Shown: positions 7,604 to 18,061, counted from the first letter of the stretch. The stretch is DNA of 41,204 nt from Acinetobacter brisouii (GCF_008993995.1 NZ_BKNN01000020.1:1-41204), one strand, 5' to 3'. The notes: a model not told the origin generated them from the sequence alone. Made by a program: numbers and translations.

Positions 7604-10270
7604 ATGATTGAAACCTTGCCCCTGTTGGATTATGTGAAAGATGATCAAGACATTCGCGCTATTAATCAATGGCGCAATGATGTTGAACAGCAACTTGAAC
7701 AGTATTTTAAGGAAGGCTATAGCATTCGCCAAATTGTGCTTGCACGGTCAAACACAATTGATGAAGCGCTGACCTTTTTATGGAAATATGCAGGCTTAGA
7801 GCAAAGTGAACTGAGTCTTTTTGCTGTTGGTGGTTATGGTCGCCGTGAAATGCTGCCTTATTCTGATGTTGACATCATGATTTTGTCAGAACATGACCTC
7901 ACCGAAAATCTTGAAAAACAAGTATCTAGTTTTATTGCATCTCTATGGGATGTCGGTAATTTTAAACCAGGGGTAAGTGTTCGTACCATTGCAAGCTGTA
8001 TTGACCAAGCACGTCAAGATTTAACCATTGCCACAACACTTATCGAAGCGCGGATGTTGATCGGTAATGTACAACTCAACAAATGGCCTCGCCGAATTGT
8101 GGCAGAAACGTGGACAGATCAGACTTTTTTTGATGCCAAAATGCAGGAGCAAGCCAAACGCCATGCTCAGCACAACAATACTGAAAGCAATTTAGAACCC
8201 GATATTAAAAATGCGCCCGGTGGCATCCGTGATATGAACCAAATTGGCTGGATTGCAAAACGCCACTTTCGGGTCAATCGTGTCTATGACTTGGTACATT
8301 TGGGCTTTATTTCAGAGTTTGAACTGAAAGTTTTAGAAGAAGCGGAAAGTTTTTACTGGGAAATTCGCCATCATTTGCACCGTTTAACCAAACGCGATGA
8401 AAACCGTTTGTTATTTGACTATCAACGTGAGATTGCTGCCAAATTTGGCTATGAGCGAGAAGAAGGAAAATCACCAAATTATCCAATAGAACAATTCATG
8501 AAGCGTTATTATCGGGCTGCACAGCAAGTTTCAACGCTCAATGAAATTTTATTGGCTTACTTTAATGAATCGGTGATTACGCCAAGATTACCTGAATATG
8601 AGCGTGAAATCGTACAGATTAATGCCCATTTTAAACTGGTCGATCATAAAATTGCGGTTCAACACCATAAAGTTTTTGCGGAAAATCCAAGTGCCATTTT
8701 AGAAATATTCTATTTATTGGCTACTCGTCCCGAAATTGAAGGCATCCGTGCCCGTACCTTACGTTTATTAAATCTTGCAGCCAAAGGGATTGATCAGAAT
8801 TTCCGTGAAACGCCTGAGCATCAAGCGCTGTTTATGGATATTATCCGCACTTCTGGGCGTTTGTATGAAACGCTTTCGGCAATGAAACGCTACGGTATTT
8901 TAGGTAATTATCTTCCAGCATTTGGGCAAATCATGGGGCTGATGCAATATGACTTGTTCCATATTTACACAGTCGACCAACATACTTTATTGCTGTTACG
9001 CAATCTCAGCCGTTTTAAAGAACCTGAATTTGCCAAGCTATTTCCTGTAGTGAGTTCAGTCTATCAGCGCTTACAACGCCGTGATATCGTCATAATTGCT
9101 GCTTTATTTCATGATATTGCCAAAGGTCGTGGCGGCGATCATAGTGAACTGGGCGCTGAAGATGCGATTGAGTTTTGTCGTATGCATGGATTTACTGAAC
9201 GTGAAGGTAAGCTGATCGCATGGCTCATTCAAAATCACCTACTCATGTCGCTTACAGCACAGAAAAAAGATATTTCAGATCCGAAAGTCATTAAAGACTT
9301 TGCTGAAAAACTCGGTGACATGGAGCATTTAGATTATCTTTATACACTGACGGTTGCCGACATTAATGCAACCAATCCAAACTTATGGAATACATGGCGC
9401 TCATCGTTGATGCGTCAACTGTATACACAAGCGCGTGATGTGATTCGTCTTGGACTAGATCGTCCTGTTGACTATCAAATGCTGATCGAAGACACCAAAT
9501 TTGCTGCAAGTGAACTTTTAGTCAATGAATTTTCTTTGGCAGATGTCGAACAAGTCTGGCAAGAACTCGGCGATGATTACTTTTTGAAAGAATTTGCCGA
9601 AGATATTGCATGGCATACCCGTGCCATTTTAGAACATGGCGATAATCCTGCACCATTGGTCAAGCTGCGCGCACACCGTAAGTCTGCACCAGATGCCGTA
9701 CAAATTTTTATTTATACGCAAGATAAGCCTAACCTGTTTGCAACAACGGTCGCTATTCTTGACCGTATGAATCTTGATGTTCAAGATGCACGAATCATTA
9801 CCGCGACCAAAGCCTTCAGCTTAGACACGTATATTGTACTGGATCGTTTTGGAACTCTGCTCACCGACCCAGAACGTGAAGAAACCGTAAAACAAGCGTT
9901 GGTTCAGGCACTCAGCCATTCAGACAAATATCCAGGTCTGATGCAACGACGCATTCCACGTCAATTGCGTCACTTCGATATTGAAAATACGGTTGATATT
10001 AGTTTAAACCCAGCACTCAATCAAAATATGGTCGAAATTTCAACGCTTGACCAACCCGGTTTACTCGCTCGTGTCGGTGGCTTATTTATGATGCAGGGCT
10101 TGGACATTCACTCTGCGAAAATTGCCACTTTGGGCGAACGTGCAGAAGATATTTTCTTTGTTACAAAGAAAAATAATATCCCAATGTCAGATACAGAAGC
10201 TTCAACCTTAGCACAACAACTCAAAGCGGCTTTAGATGAAGCCTCTAACCAAGTGATTGTGCAACATTAA
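7604..10270 (+). CDS. glnD: Bifunctional [protein-PII] uridylyltransferase / uridylyl-removing enzyme
   Basis: Senses glutamine and adds UMP to, or removes it from, PII proteins, controlling nitrogen assimilation. At 888 aa it is full length. Domains in order: nucleotidyltransferase with GGYGRRE and SDVD (76-90); a helical linker; an HD phosphohydrolase domain with [18 protein letters not shown] (about 500-517), which performs the removal reaction; and two C-terminal ACT domains starting near residues 695 ([16 protein letters not shown]) and 807 ([16 protein letters not shown]). All catalytic motifs are intact. It is followed directly by dapC, an order known from other gamma- and betaproteobacteria. 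Confidence 0.96.
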   Translation: MIETLPLLDYVKDDQDIRAINQWRNDVEQQLEQYFKEGYSIRQIVLARSNTIDEALTFLWKYAGLEQSELSLFAVGGYGRREMLPYSDVDIMILSEHDLTENLEKQVSSFIASLWDVGNFKPGVSVRTIASCIDQARQDLTIATTLIEARMLIGNVQLNKWPRRIVAETWTDQTFFDAKMQEQAKRHAQHNNTESNLEPDIKNAPGGIRDMNQIGWIAKRHFRVNRVYDLVHLGFISEFELKVLEEAESFYWEIRHHLHRLTKRDENRLLFDYQREIAAKFGYEREEGKSPNYPIEQFMKRYYRAAQQVSTLNEILLAYFNESVITPRLPEYEREIVQINAHFKLVDHKIAVQHHKVFAENPSAILEIFYLLATRPEIEGIRARTLRLLNLAAKGIDQNFRETPEHQALFMDIIRTSGRLYETLSAMKRYGILGNYLPAFGQIMGLMQYDLFHIYTVDQHTLLLLRNLSRFKEPEFAKLFPVVSSVYQRLQRRDIVIIAALFHDIAKGRGGDHSELGAEDAIEFCRMHGFTEREGKLIAWLIQNHLLMSLTAQKKDISDPKVIKDFAEKLGDMEHLDYLYTLTVADINATNPNLWNTWRSSLMRQLYTQARDVIRLGLDRPVDYQMLIEDTKFAASELLVNEFSLADVEQVWQELGDDYFLKEFAEDIAWHTRAILEHGDNPAPLVKLRAHRKSAPDAVQIFIYTQDKPNLFATTVAILDRMNLDVQDARIITATKAFSLDTYIVLDRFGTLLTDPEREETVKQALVQALSHSDKYPGLMQRRIPRQLRHFDIENTVDISLNPALNQNMVEISTLDQPGLLARVGGLFMMQGLDIHSAKIATLGERAEDIFFVTKKNNIPMSDTEASTLAQQLKAALDEASNQVIVQH

Positions 10271-10287
10271 TTTTGGTAGTTAACCCA

Positions 10288-11457
10288 ATGAATTCGAGTT
10301 TATCTCTTTTAAAGCCTTACCCTTTTGAAAAGCTGAATCGTCTTTTTCAGGACATTCAGCCTGCTGATTTACCCCTGATTCCGCTCTCAATTGGTGAACC
10401 AAAGCATCCTGCTCCAGAGTTTGTTAAACAAGCAATTATCGACAACTTTGCACATTTGTCGACTTATCCAAACAGTAAAGGCGTTCCTGAATTACGTCAT
10501 AGCATTGCAAATTGGTTAACTCAACGTTTTAATCTTCAGCAAATCAGTGCTGAACATGAGATTTTACCTGTTTCAGGCACTCGTGAAGCGCTGTTCAGTT
10601 TTGTACAAGCTTTGGTTTGCCGTGAAGATGCGCCTTATGTGGTCATGCCAAACCCGTTCTATCAGATTTATGAAGGTGCAGCCATCCTTGCAGGGGCAAA
10701 ACCCTACTTCATTAACTGTACAGAAGAAAATGGCTATTTAGGCGATTTCGATGCTGTTCCTGCTGAAGTTTGGGAAAAAACCGCTTTATTGTTTGTATGC
10801 ACACCAGGCAATCCAACAGGAGCGGTACTTTCTAAAGAGAAATTTAAGCAACTGATTGCACTTTCAGATCAATATGGTTTCGTAATTGCATCTGATGAAT
10901 GCTATTCAGAGTTATGGTTTGATCAAGCGCCAACGGGTTTACTCGAAGTTTGTGCCGAAATCGGTCGTCATGACTATAAAAACTGTGTCGTTTTCCATTC
11001 ATTGTCTAAACGCTCTAACTTACCAGGCATGCGCTCAGGTTTTGTCGCAGGCGATGCAAACTTGCTCAAGCCGTATTTGCAATACCGTACTTATCATGGT
11101 GCGGCAATGCCTGTGCAACATCAAATCGCGTCGATCTCAGCTTGGAATGATGAACAACACGTTGAAGAAAACCGCCGACTTTATCGTGCCAAATTTGAAT
11201 TATTCCAATCTGAACTTGGACATTTACTCCCATTACAAAAACCTGATGCAGGGTTTTATTACTGGTTAAAAGTCGATAATGACGAGCAATTTGCACGTAT
11301 GCTCATGGAAAAAGTCCATATTAAAGTTTTACCAGGTCGCTATTTATCTCGTGAAACTGAACAAGGTAATCCAGGTGAAAATCATGTGCGTATGGCACTC
11401 GTTGCAGATATTGCACAATGTGAACAAGTGATTGAACGTTTAAAACGAATTCTTTAA
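10288..11457 (+). CDS. dapC: Succinyldiaminopimelate transaminase (class I aminotransferase)
   Basis: PLP-dependent fold-type I enzyme, most likely N-succinyl-L,L-diaminopimelate aminotransferase of lysine and cell-wall diaminopimelate synthesis. Visible motifs: SIGEPKHPAP near the N-terminus, CTPGNPTG (substrate/PLP-binding Asn), SDECYSELWF (PLP ring Asp) and SLSKRSNLPGMRSGF with the PLP lysine at about residue 241. It has 389 residues from the ATG at 10288. A TTG at 10273 is also in frame, but MNSSLSLLKPYPFEKL is the more usual N-terminus. It follows glnD by 17 bases. The specific name rests on family resemblance and the glnD neighbour; substrate specificity among these aminotransferases is hard to read. 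Confidence 0.88.
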   Translation: MNSSLSLLKPYPFEKLNRLFQDIQPADLPLIPLSIGEPKHPAPEFVKQAIIDNFAHLSTYPNSKGVPELRHSIANWLTQRFNLQQISAEHEILPVSGTREALFSFVQALVCREDAPYVVMPNPFYQIYEGAAILAGAKPYFINCTEENGYLGDFDAVPAEVWEKTALLFVCTPGNPTGAVLSKEKFKQLIALSDQYGFVIASDECYSELWFDQAPTGLLEVCAEIGRHDYKNCVVFHSLSKRSNLPGMRSGFVAGDANLLKPYLQYRTYHGAAMPVQHQIASISAWNDEQHVEENRRLYRAKFELFQSELGHLLPLQKPDAGFYYWLKVDNDEQFARMLMEKVHIKVLPGRYLSRETEQGNPGENHVRMALVADIAQCEQVIERLKRIL

Positions 11458-11470
11458 GTTTTAAACGATT

Positions 11471-11511
11471 AAAAAAAGGTGCTGATTGTGAATGTATCAG
11501 CACCTTTTTTT
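11471..11511. terminator. Bidirectional terminator between dapC and the LysR gene
   Basis: A7-GGTGCTGAT and ATCAGCACC-T7 form a 9-bp GC-rich stem extended by A-T pairs, with a 9-base loop. It lies between convergent stops at 11457 and 11537. Confidence 0.93.
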
Positions 11512-11536
11512 ATTAGAAATTTTTCATCAATTTCTA

Positions 11537-12430
11537 TTATTTTTTGAGTCGTTTAAAATGTTCAAAAACAAATTGGGTAAGTGGATTATTATTAAGTTTA
11601 CTTTTGTAAATAAAAATACTTTGATTGACTGCATATTTTGAAGCAGACAATTCAGTTAATTTATTTTGAGTCAACTCATCCATAATGGTAATACTTGGCA
11701 ACCAAGCCACGCCAACCCCTTGCAACACCAACTGTTTTAAATTTTCTGCATTATCAGTCTCATACAAAATATGACAATCCAAATTATTGGCTTGAATCAC
11801 CTGATCAACCAAGTTTCTTAAATAAGCATTTTTGCTATAAGTTAATAATGGAAAATGTTGATTTAAATCATATCTCTTATTTTTAATCGCATTTTTTGCA
11901 TAAACGGGAATAATCGCTGTTTCCCCAATTCGTACTGAAGATAAACTATCAGCTTTTCCCTGATTCATTTCATGCTTAGACGCATAAGAAACTAAAAAAT
12001 CGATTTTCCCTTCTTTTAAAAGTTTTAATCCTTCGCCTGTATTAATCGCCATAATTTCGAATTTAATGGCTTGATTATCGACAGGTATAGAACCTAAATA
12101 ATCTGCAAAAAAACTGTTCACAAGAGAATGAACAACTGCAAATCTCAAGGTATTATCTTTGGTGTTTTTTATCTCATAAATAAGCTGCATACTTTCATTG
12201 AGTTGCGCTTGTAACGTATTTGCCGTAGATAATAAAACCTGTCCTAATTCTGTAAAATTCACTTCCTTGTTATTTCGATCAATAATCGAAAAACCTACAG
12301 TTTCTTCGAGATGCTGTAGCCTTCGACTAAACGCAGATTGTGAAATATATCTTTTCTGTGCAGCTTTTGAAATTGAACGTTCCTGATCTAAGGTAATCAG
12401 ATCAAGAGCCCAACGAATTTCAAGATTCAT
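11537..12430 (-). CDS. LysR-type transcriptional regulator divergent from aspA
   Basis: Typical LysR architecture in 297 residues: N-terminal winged helix-turn-helix (about 1-60, SISKAAQKRYISQSAFSRRL), then a linker helix and a periplasmic-binding-like effector domain. It is transcribed away from aspA, with about 180 bases between the starts, the classical arrangement for a LysR regulator and its target. Two T-N11-A palindromes lie in that gap. Acinetobacter baylyi has a described regulator of aspartase called AalR; this gene may be its counterpart, but that is inference from context. Its 3' end shares a bidirectional terminator with dapC. Confidence 0.88.
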   Translation of the reverse strand: MNLEIRWALDLITLDQERSISKAAQKRYISQSAFSRRLQHLEETVGFSIIDRNNKEVNFTELGQVLLSTANTLQAQLNESMQLIYEIKNTKDNTLRFAVVHSLVNSFFADYLGSIPVDNQAIKFEIMAINTGEGLKLLKEGKIDFLVSYASKHEMNQGKADSLSSVRIGETAIIPVYAKNAIKNKRYDLNQHFPLLTYSKNAYLRNLVDQVIQANNLDCHILYETDNAENLKQLVLQGVGVAWLPSITIMDELTQNKLTELSASKYAVNQSIFIYKSKLNNNPLTQFVFEHFKRLKK

Positions 12431-12480
12431 AGATCACTTTGATTGGTGGTTTGACTAAAGCGCTGAATTATACGCACACC

Positions 12481-12499
12481 TTATGCGGAAAATACATAT
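12481..12499. promoter_or_regulatory. LysR-type operator, imperfect copy
   Basis: TTATGCGGAAAATACATAT matches the strong palindrome at 12517-12535 at 15 of 19 positions, and the two are 36 bases apart. Two unequal sites with this spacing are usual for LysR regulators, one strong recognition site and one weaker activation site. The site lies nearer the LysR gene. Confidence 0.5.
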
Positions 12500-12516
12500 C
12501 GATTTTTTGATCTTTT

Positions 12517-12535
12517 ATATGCAAAAAATGCATAT
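12517..12535. promoter_or_regulatory. LysR-type operator, perfect palindrome
   Basis: ATATGCAAAAAATGCATAT: perfect 7-base arms around a 5-base A spacer. It contains TGCAAAAAATGCA, an exact T-N11-A LysR box. The same 16-base core on the opposite strand is found at 41127-41142. Confidence 0.65.
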
Positions 12536-12612
12536 CTCAAGAATTTTATGCATTATCAATTTGGCTTTTTTGTTCTTATGATTTGGCTATCTCCTCTTGA
12601 TTGTTACCCAAT

Positions 12613-14028
12613 ATGAATACTAATGTTTCAGTTCGCTCAGAAAAAGATCTTTTAGGCTATCGTGATATTCCTAACCAATTTTACTTTGGTGTTCAGACAC
12701 TTAGAGCTATTGAAAACTTTAACTTAACACACAGCAAAATTAGTAATCATCCAAATTTTATTATTGCTCTTGCAATGGTTAAACAAGCTTGTGCTCAAGC
12801 GAACCACAAACTTGGTCAACTTAGCGAAGAAAAATATCAAGCGATTGAGTTTGCATGCAAACAGTTAATTAACGGTCATTACCACGACCAATTCCCAGTT
12901 GATATGCTTCAAGGCGGCGCTGGTACATCAACCAACATGAACGCGAACGAAGTGATTGCAAACGTTGCTTTAGAGCACATGGGCTTTGCCAAAGGTGAAT
13001 ACAAAAATCTTCACCCAAACAACGATGTCAACATGTCACAATCAACCAATGACGTTTACCCAACAGCAATTCGTGTTGGTTTATTGTTAAGTTTGAAAGG
13101 CTTACAAACTGCATTTGCAACTTTGATTCAAGCATTCTCAAACAAAGCGGTTGAATTTAAAGATGTCTTGAAAATGGGTCGTACTCAGTTACAAGATGCT
13201 GTACCAATGACTTTGGGGCAAGAATTTGCTGCGTTTGCAACAACTTTGCAAAAAGACCTCGACAAAATCAATGCGATTGCACCTGACATGTTGGGTTATG
13301 TCAACCTTGGTGGTACAGCAATTGGTACAGGTATTAACACTGAAGCGGCTTATGCACCTTATGCAATTTCTGCATTGGCTGAAATTACCAAAGAAAATAT
13401 CCAAGCTGCGCCTGACTTTATTGAAGCAACGTCAGACATGGGTGACTTCGTTTTATTCTCTGGTTTGCTTAAACGCACTGCGACTAAATTGTCAAAAATT
13501 TCAAATGACTTACGTTTACTTTCAAGTGGCCCACGTACTGGTTTAGGTGAAATCAACCTTGAACCACGCCAACCAGGCAGCTCAATCATGCCAGGTAAAG
13601 TGAACCCAGTTATTCCTGAAGCTGTTAACTTGGCTTCTTTCCAAGTTATGGCAAACGATTTGGCTGTGACTTTGGCGGCAGATGCAGGTCAGCTTCAACT
13701 TAACGCAATGGAACCATTAATTGCATTCAAATTGTTTGAATCAATTGATTTACTTGCTAAAGCAATGTTGATGTTTACTGATAAATGTATCAACACCGTA
13801 ACTGCAAACCCTGAGCATTGCAAAAACTTAGTCGAAAACTCAATCGGGATCGTGACCGCATTGAACCCGTACTTAGGTTATGAAAATACAACACGTATTG
13901 CAAAAACTGCAAACGTTGAAAACCGCAATGTGTTGGATTTGATTCGTGCAGAAAACTTGTTATCTGAAGAACAACTTTCTGAAATCCTTGCAATTGAAAA
14001 CATGATTCAACCTAAAGCTTCTGCGTAA
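12613..14028 (+). CDS. aspA: Aspartate ammonia-lyase
   Basis: Converts L-aspartate to fumarate and ammonia in the cytoplasm. It belongs to the aspartase/fumarase superfamily, with 471 residues from the ATG. Motifs: GGAGTSTNMNANEV, NMSQSTNDVYPTA, GRTQLQDAVPMTLGQEF and the catalytic loop GSSIMPGKVNPV (about 322-333). The long match to the aspartase pattern, such as GTGINTEAAYAPYAISALAE and the GQLQLNAMEP stretch, separates it from FumC. An in-frame TTG at 12601 would add four residues; the ATG at 12613 is preferred. The divergent LysR gene and its operators suggest effector-dependent control. It ends with a terminator at 14045-14078. Confidence 0.93.
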   Translation: MNTNVSVRSEKDLLGYRDIPNQFYFGVQTLRAIENFNLTHSKISNHPNFIIALAMVKQACAQANHKLGQLSEEKYQAIEFACKQLINGHYHDQFPVDMLQGGAGTSTNMNANEVIANVALEHMGFAKGEYKNLHPNNDVNMSQSTNDVYPTAIRVGLLLSLKGLQTAFATLIQAFSNKAVEFKDVLKMGRTQLQDAVPMTLGQEFAAFATTLQKDLDKINAIAPDMLGYVNLGGTAIGTGINTEAAYAPYAISALAEITKENIQAAPDFIEATSDMGDFVLFSGLLKRTATKLSKISNDLRLLSSGPRTGLGEINLEPRQPGSSIMPGKVNPVIPEAVNLASFQVMANDLAVTLAADAGQLQLNAMEPLIAFKLFESIDLLAKAMLMFTDKCINTVTANPEHCKNLVENSIGIVTALNPYLGYENTTRIAKTANVENRNVLDLIRAENLLSEEQLSEILAIENMIQPKASA

Positions 14029-14044
14029 CTCTCCCGCGCTTTAC

Positions 14045-14078
14045 AGGTCAATCACCTGAGTGTGATTGACCTTTTTTT
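14045..14078 (+). terminator. Rho-independent terminator of aspA
   Basis: AGGTCAATCAC pairs perfectly with GTGATTGACCT across a 6-base loop, followed by T7. It is 17 bases past the aspA stop. Confidence 0.93.
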
Positions 14079-14184
14079 ATTTTAAATCGGCACATTTTTC
14101 GCAAAAACATTTTAGTACAGGCTTTTCTTTGGCATTTTTTATAGACTATTCCATAAAACATCGAAACTAAAAAATGGAATTCTC

Positions 14185-15111
14185 ATGCCAAATCAACTTC
14201 AACATATTTATGTGATTGGCTTAGGCGCTATGGGCGCACTTTATGCATCTAAACTCTATGACTTTGACCCTTCACGCATTCATATCGTTTTGGATGAACA
14301 GCGTAAACAACGTTATGAACATGATGGTTTTTGGGTGAACTATAAAAAGTATAACTTTAATTACATAACCCCAGAACAATGCAGCGATGCACCTAAAGCA
14401 GACTTGATTATTATTGGCGTTAAAGCAACTCAACTTCATGAAGCGATTGAATTGTCTCGTGTTATTCTTCAACCTCAAACCCGTATTATTTCACTGCTCA
14501 ATGGTATTAGTAGCGAAACTTTAATTGCTGAACGTCTTGGGGAACATCATCCATTTTACGCTTATGGTGTTGCGATGGATGCAACGCGGCAAGGGACTCA
14601 AGTGAACTATAGCAAAGCAGGTTTCTTGGTCTTTGGCGAACCAAATAATGAAACGTTGAGTGATGATGTCAAACAGGTACAGCAGTTATTTGAACAGGCA
14701 CAGATTCCCTATCAAACCCCTGTTGATATGCGCCTCGCGCTTTGGAAGAAATTTATGCTGAATGTCGCGGCTAATCAAGTTACCGCGATTTTAAAAATTC
14801 CGTATGGTGAAGTGAAACACAACCCTGATGTTCAAGCCCTGTTATTTTCAGCAGCGCGTGAGGTGTTAAATCTTTCAGAAGCGGCAAAAATTGGTCTAAC
14901 TGAACAAGATCTACAAGGCATTATGACCCCCATGCTGCAACTCAATGATCAAGCATACACCTCAATGTGTCAGGATATTTTAGCCCAGCGTAAAACCGAA
15001 GTAGCCATTTTTGGGGAAACGGTGATTGAACTTGGCAAGCAATACCATGTCGCAACCCCTGTGAATCAAGTTTTAGTCAATATGATTCATGCGATTGAAG
15101 CAGGTTTCTAA
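14185..15111 (+). CDS. panE: 2-dehydropantoate 2-reductase family protein
   Basis: NADPH-dependent reductase of ketopantoate to pantoate in coenzyme A synthesis (ApbA/PanE family). It has 308 residues. The N-terminal Rossmann motif is GLGAMG (12-17). The substrate half contains LWKKFMLNVAANQVTAI, where the conserved active-site Lys and Asn lie. The C-terminal helical domain is complete. GGAATTCTC precedes the ATG, giving a modest ribosome binding site. Several ApbA paralogs may exist per genome, so the panE role is probable rather than certain. Confidence 0.82.
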   Translation: MPNQLQHIYVIGLGAMGALYASKLYDFDPSRIHIVLDEQRKQRYEHDGFWVNYKKYNFNYITPEQCSDAPKADLIIIGVKATQLHEAIELSRVILQPQTRIISLLNGISSETLIAERLGEHHPFYAYGVAMDATRQGTQVNYSKAGFLVFGEPNNETLSDDVKQVQQLFEQAQIPYQTPVDMRLALWKKFMLNVAANQVTAILKIPYGEVKHNPDVQALLFSAAREVLNLSEAAKIGLTEQDLQGIMTPMLQLNDQAYTSMCQDILAQRKTEVAIFGETVIELGKQYHVATPVNQVLVNMIHAIEAGF

Positions 15112-15139
15112 TTGAGATTCATCAAGCGAATGTTGAGCC

Positions 15140-15610
15140 TTAAATACGGCTCAACATATTATAGCAATTAAAAACATCATATTTTTTAATCACAAAGCTC
15201 GAATGCAGCGCGACCACATTCTCAATATTGGCAATACGGCGCAGCAGAATTTCACTGTAGTCTTCCATATTTTTAGCGACTAATTCCACAATAAAATCAG
15301 CGCTTTGCCCTGTCACCAGATAAGCGTTAATCACTTCTGGAATTTCTTCAATTTTTTCAAGGAAGCTGTCAAATGTTGCACGATCATGCTTGTTTAAAGA
15401 TACTTGTAGCAAAATATGTAAAGTAAAACCCAATTTGGCGTAATTAATTTCACGCTTCAAACTGGTCATGATATTGGATTCAATCAGGTGCTTGATACGG
15501 CGATGTACAGAACTAACAGAAAGGTTAATACGCTCAGATAACTCATTGAGATTTAAATCTTCATGCGTCAAAATTTCTAAAATTTGTTTGTCGTAACGGT
15601 CTAATTGCAT
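15140..15610 (-). CDS. Lrp/AsnC family transcriptional regulator
   Basis: A 156-residue feast/famine regulator. The N-terminal helix-turn-helix (residues 1-60) reads LDRYDKQILEIL, then LNELSERINLSVSSVHRRIK. The C-terminal RAM ligand domain follows, with VINAYLVTGQSADFIVELV in the usual place. Such proteins sense amino acids and often control a neighbouring transporter or catabolic gene, but no divergent partner is present here: upstream lies a 550-base gap and then the 3' end of glnS. Its targets cannot be read. brnQ and azlCD in the same window are natural guesses without sequence proof. Confidence 0.88.
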   Translation of the reverse strand: MQLDRYDKQILEILTHEDLNLNELSERINLSVSSVHRRIKHLIESNIMTSLKREINYAKLGFTLHILLQVSLNKHDRATFDSFLEKIEEIPEVINAYLVTGQSADFIVELVAKNMEDYSEILLRRIANIENVVALHSSFVIKKYDVFNCYNMLSRI

Positions 15611-15660
15611 GGTGTCTTTCCCATATTCAAAACTTGGAAAAACAATCAGAAAGGTTTTTT

Positions 15661-15691
15661 AGTATAGTGAAATCGAATTTTTAAGGGTCAA
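15661..15691 (-). promoter_or_regulatory. Putative promoter of the Lrp/AsnC gene
   Basis: On the minus strand, TTGACC (15691-15686) and TATACT (15666-15661) are good boxes but 19 bases apart, longer than ideal. The start codon is 50 bases downstream. Confidence 0.4.
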
Positions 15692-15718
15692 GGGAAAACT
15701 GCTGTTTACTTTTGACAA

Positions 15719-15830
15719 CTTAATGATGGTAACATTAAGCATTTGCAAGCAACTTTTGGTTGTTGTGTCTAAAAGCCGAGTCGATACTTTTTGAGCAAGG
15801 TTAGCGCTTATCTCCCAATGTTGACTAACC
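15719..15830. other. Structured non-coding stretch with three hairpins
   Basis: The gap 15611-16090 carries no recognisable gene. Within it three inverted repeats follow one another: CTTAATG/CATTAAG (15719-15739), CAAGCAAC/GGTTGTTG with a TTTT loop and one G-U (15746-15765), and GGTTAG/CTAACC (15799-15830). No T-run follows any of them. They lie upstream of the putative promoter of the Lrp/AsnC gene, so they could be operators or part of a small RNA. The remainder, 15840-16090, is AT-rich and shows nothing I can name. Confidence 0.3.
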
Positions 15831-16090
15831 AATCTTCTCGATCCCCATCACACCCTGATTCATACTATAGCAACGGCCATTTCGAATTATTTTCCTGAAT
15901 GACGTTAATTTAGCATCTTTTTGGGATTTTTTTTCACATATATACGATAAAAACTTATTTTTTTCTTTTTTAGGTTTTTTAAAGCATTTTTATTGTCTAA
16001 TTTATGAGATTTTAGAGAATTTTTTATAACCAAACTTCATCCTTTATCTTTCATATATAGCCATAATACTTCACTCAAACCCGATGAAAT

Positions 16091-16114
16091 AAAAAACCCC
16101 AGCGATTGCTGAGG
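16091..16114 (-). terminator. Rho-independent terminator of glnS
   Basis: On the minus strand, CCTCAGC, loop AATC, GCTGGGG and TTTTTT. It is about 50 bases past the glnS stop. A separate hairpin, GATGCTT/AAGCATC at 16136-16152, stands between the stop and this terminator. Confidence 0.88.
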
Positions 16115-16166
16115 TCTTCTTTTGATATCGGGCTTGATGCTTTCAAAGCATCATCGACTCAAAATC

Positions 16167-17894
16167 TTATTTCTTTTCAGGCTTAAAGCTGTCTTTTAAG
16201 TCCAAAATGCGGTTAAACACTGGTTTTTCCGCACTATGATCATAACGGTCTGCAACGAAGTAACCTTCACGCTCAAACTGGAAACGATCTTCTGGGTTTG
16301 CTTGTGCCAAAGCAGGTTCAATCACGGCTTGAACAACGGTCAATGAATTTGGATTTAAGTTATCCAAGAAATCTTCACCTTGTTCAGGATCAGCCACACT
16401 GAATAAACGGTCATAGATACGGACTTCAGCAGGAATACCTTGAGTTGCAGATACCCAGTGAATCACACCTTTTACTTTACGACCTTCTGGGTTTTTACCT
16501 AAAGTTTCAGGGTCAATCGAACACTTCAGCTCAACCACTTCACCATTTTCATCTTTAATTACTTCATCACACTTGATCACATAAGCATGACGTAAACGCA
16601 CTTCACCTTCAGGTACTAAGCGTTTGAAACCTTTTGGTGGCACTTCTTCAAAGTCTTTACGATCAATGTAAATTTCTTTGGTGAGTGGAATGATACGTTC
16701 ACCCATGTCTACGTTCGGATGGCGTGCATGAGCCAAGTCCATATCTTCAGGCAAGTTGGTTAACGTTACTTTAAGAGGATTCAATACCGCCATACCACGC
16801 GCTGCGCTATTTTCAAGCGACTGACGGATACAGAATTCCAGCATCGCTACATCAACGATACCATCAGTTTTTGATACACCAACGCGTTTACAGAAATCAC
16901 GTAAACCTTCAGCAGTAAAACCACGGCGGCGCATACCGACAACGGTTGGCATACGTGGATCGTCCCAACCATTGACAAAATTACCTTCTACTAAACGGCG
17001 TAATTTACGTTTAGAAGTAATGGTGTAGTCAATGTTCAAACGAGAAGATTCGTACTGACGTGGTACAGCGACTGAGTGAACTTTCTCAATCACCCAGTCA
17101 TAAAACGCGCGGTGATCTTGGAATTCTAAAGTACACAGTGAGTGTGTCACTGCTTCAATGGCATCTGACAATGGATGCGCATAGTCATACATTGGGTAGA
17201 TTTTCCAAGTATCGCCCGTTTGGTGATGCTCAGAATGCAAAATGCGGTACAAAATCGGATCACGCATGTGAACATTTGGGCTTGCCATATCAATTTTGGC
17301 ACGTAACACGGCCTGACCTTCGGCAAATGTACCATCTTTCATTTTTTCAAAACGTTCAAGATTTTCTTGTACAGTTGCATCACGGTAAGGTGAGTTTTTA
17401 CCAGGTTCTACAAAGTTACCACGATTCAGTTTAATTTCTTCAGGGCTTTGCAAATCAACATAAGCATCGCCTTGTTCAATCAGTTGAACAGCCCATGCAT
17501 ATAACTGATCAAAATAGCTCGATGCATAGCATGGCTCGCCTTTCCAGTTAAATCCGAGCCATTTCACATCATTGGCAATACCATCAACATATTCTTGTTC
17601 TTCTGCATCTGGATTCGTATCATCGAAACGCAGGTTGCAGTAACCACCAAATTCTTCAGCAACACCAAAGTTTAAGCAAATGGCTTTCACGTGACCAATA
17701 TGCAAATAACCATTGGGTTCTGGTGGGAAACGAGTCACAACCGTTTGCGTACGTCCTGCTGCAACATCTTCTGTAATGACTTGACGGATAAAGTCTAAGC
17801 CGGGCTGTTGTTCTTGCTGCGCAGCATCGACAGTGGCTTGGGTATTCGGTGTCGGTATATTTGGCAGATTTGAAACAGCATCATTCGGCTTCAT
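16167..17894 (-). CDS. glnS: Glutaminyl-tRNA synthetase
   Basis: Charges tRNA-Gln with glutamine; class I synthetase, cytoplasmic and essential. At 575 aa it is slightly longer than the E. coli enzyme, mostly through about 30 extra N-terminal residues rich in Asn, Pro and Gln. Motifs: [14 protein letters not shown] with the HIGH box at 65-68, the glutamine pocket [17 protein letters not shown], and the KMSKS-equivalent TSKRKLRRL near residue 293. The anticodon-binding beta-barrels fill the C-terminus. It is transcribed alone toward its own terminator. Confidence 0.97.
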   Translation of the reverse strand: MKPNDAVSNLPNIPTPNTQATVDAAQQEQQPGLDFIRQVITEDVAAGRTQTVVTRFPPEPNGYLHIGHVKAICLNFGVAEEFGGYCNLRFDDTNPDAEEQEYVDGIANDVKWLGFNWKGEPCYASSYFDQLYAWAVQLIEQGDAYVDLQSPEEIKLNRGNFVEPGKNSPYRDATVQENLERFEKMKDGTFAEGQAVLRAKIDMASPNVHMRDPILYRILHSEHHQTGDTWKIYPMYDYAHPLSDAIEAVTHSLCTLEFQDHRAFYDWVIEKVHSVAVPRQYESSRLNIDYTITSKRKLRRLVEGNFVNGWDDPRMPTVVGMRRRGFTAEGLRDFCKRVGVSKTDGIVDVAMLEFCIRQSLENSAARGMAVLNPLKVTLTNLPEDMDLAHARHPNVDMGERIIPLTKEIYIDRKDFEEVPPKGFKRLVPEGEVRLRHAYVIKCDEVIKDENGEVVELKCSIDPETLGKNPEGRKVKGVIHWVSATQGIPAEVRIYDRLFSVADPEQGEDFLDNLNPNSLTVVQAVIEPALAQANPEDRFQFEREGYFVADRYDHSAEKPVFNRILDLKDSFKPEKK

Positions 17895-18026
17895 AATGGG
17901 TAAATCACTTCTTGGTTAAAAAATTAGGATAATTAAAACGCTATCAGGCTCTTTTCTCAAACAAAATAACGTTTATACTTGCTAACTAGTTTACAGTTTG
18001 CTTATGCTTCTCTCAACAAAAAAACC

Positions 18027-18045
18027 CATGGCTTTTTGTGCCATG
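18027..18045 (+). promoter_or_regulatory. Leader hairpin just ahead of the ppiB ribosome binding site
   Basis: CATGGC and GCCATG form a 6-bp stem with a 7-base loop, ending four bases before AGGAG (18049-18053). It could influence ribosome access to ppiB. Confidence 0.3.
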
Positions 18046-18061
18046 CTCAGGAGATTATGTA

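Noticed and set aside
17060-17434. A 124-codon frame antisense to glnS
   Set aside because: It is a shadow of the conserved glnS coding strand, without a ribosome binding site or family resemblance.
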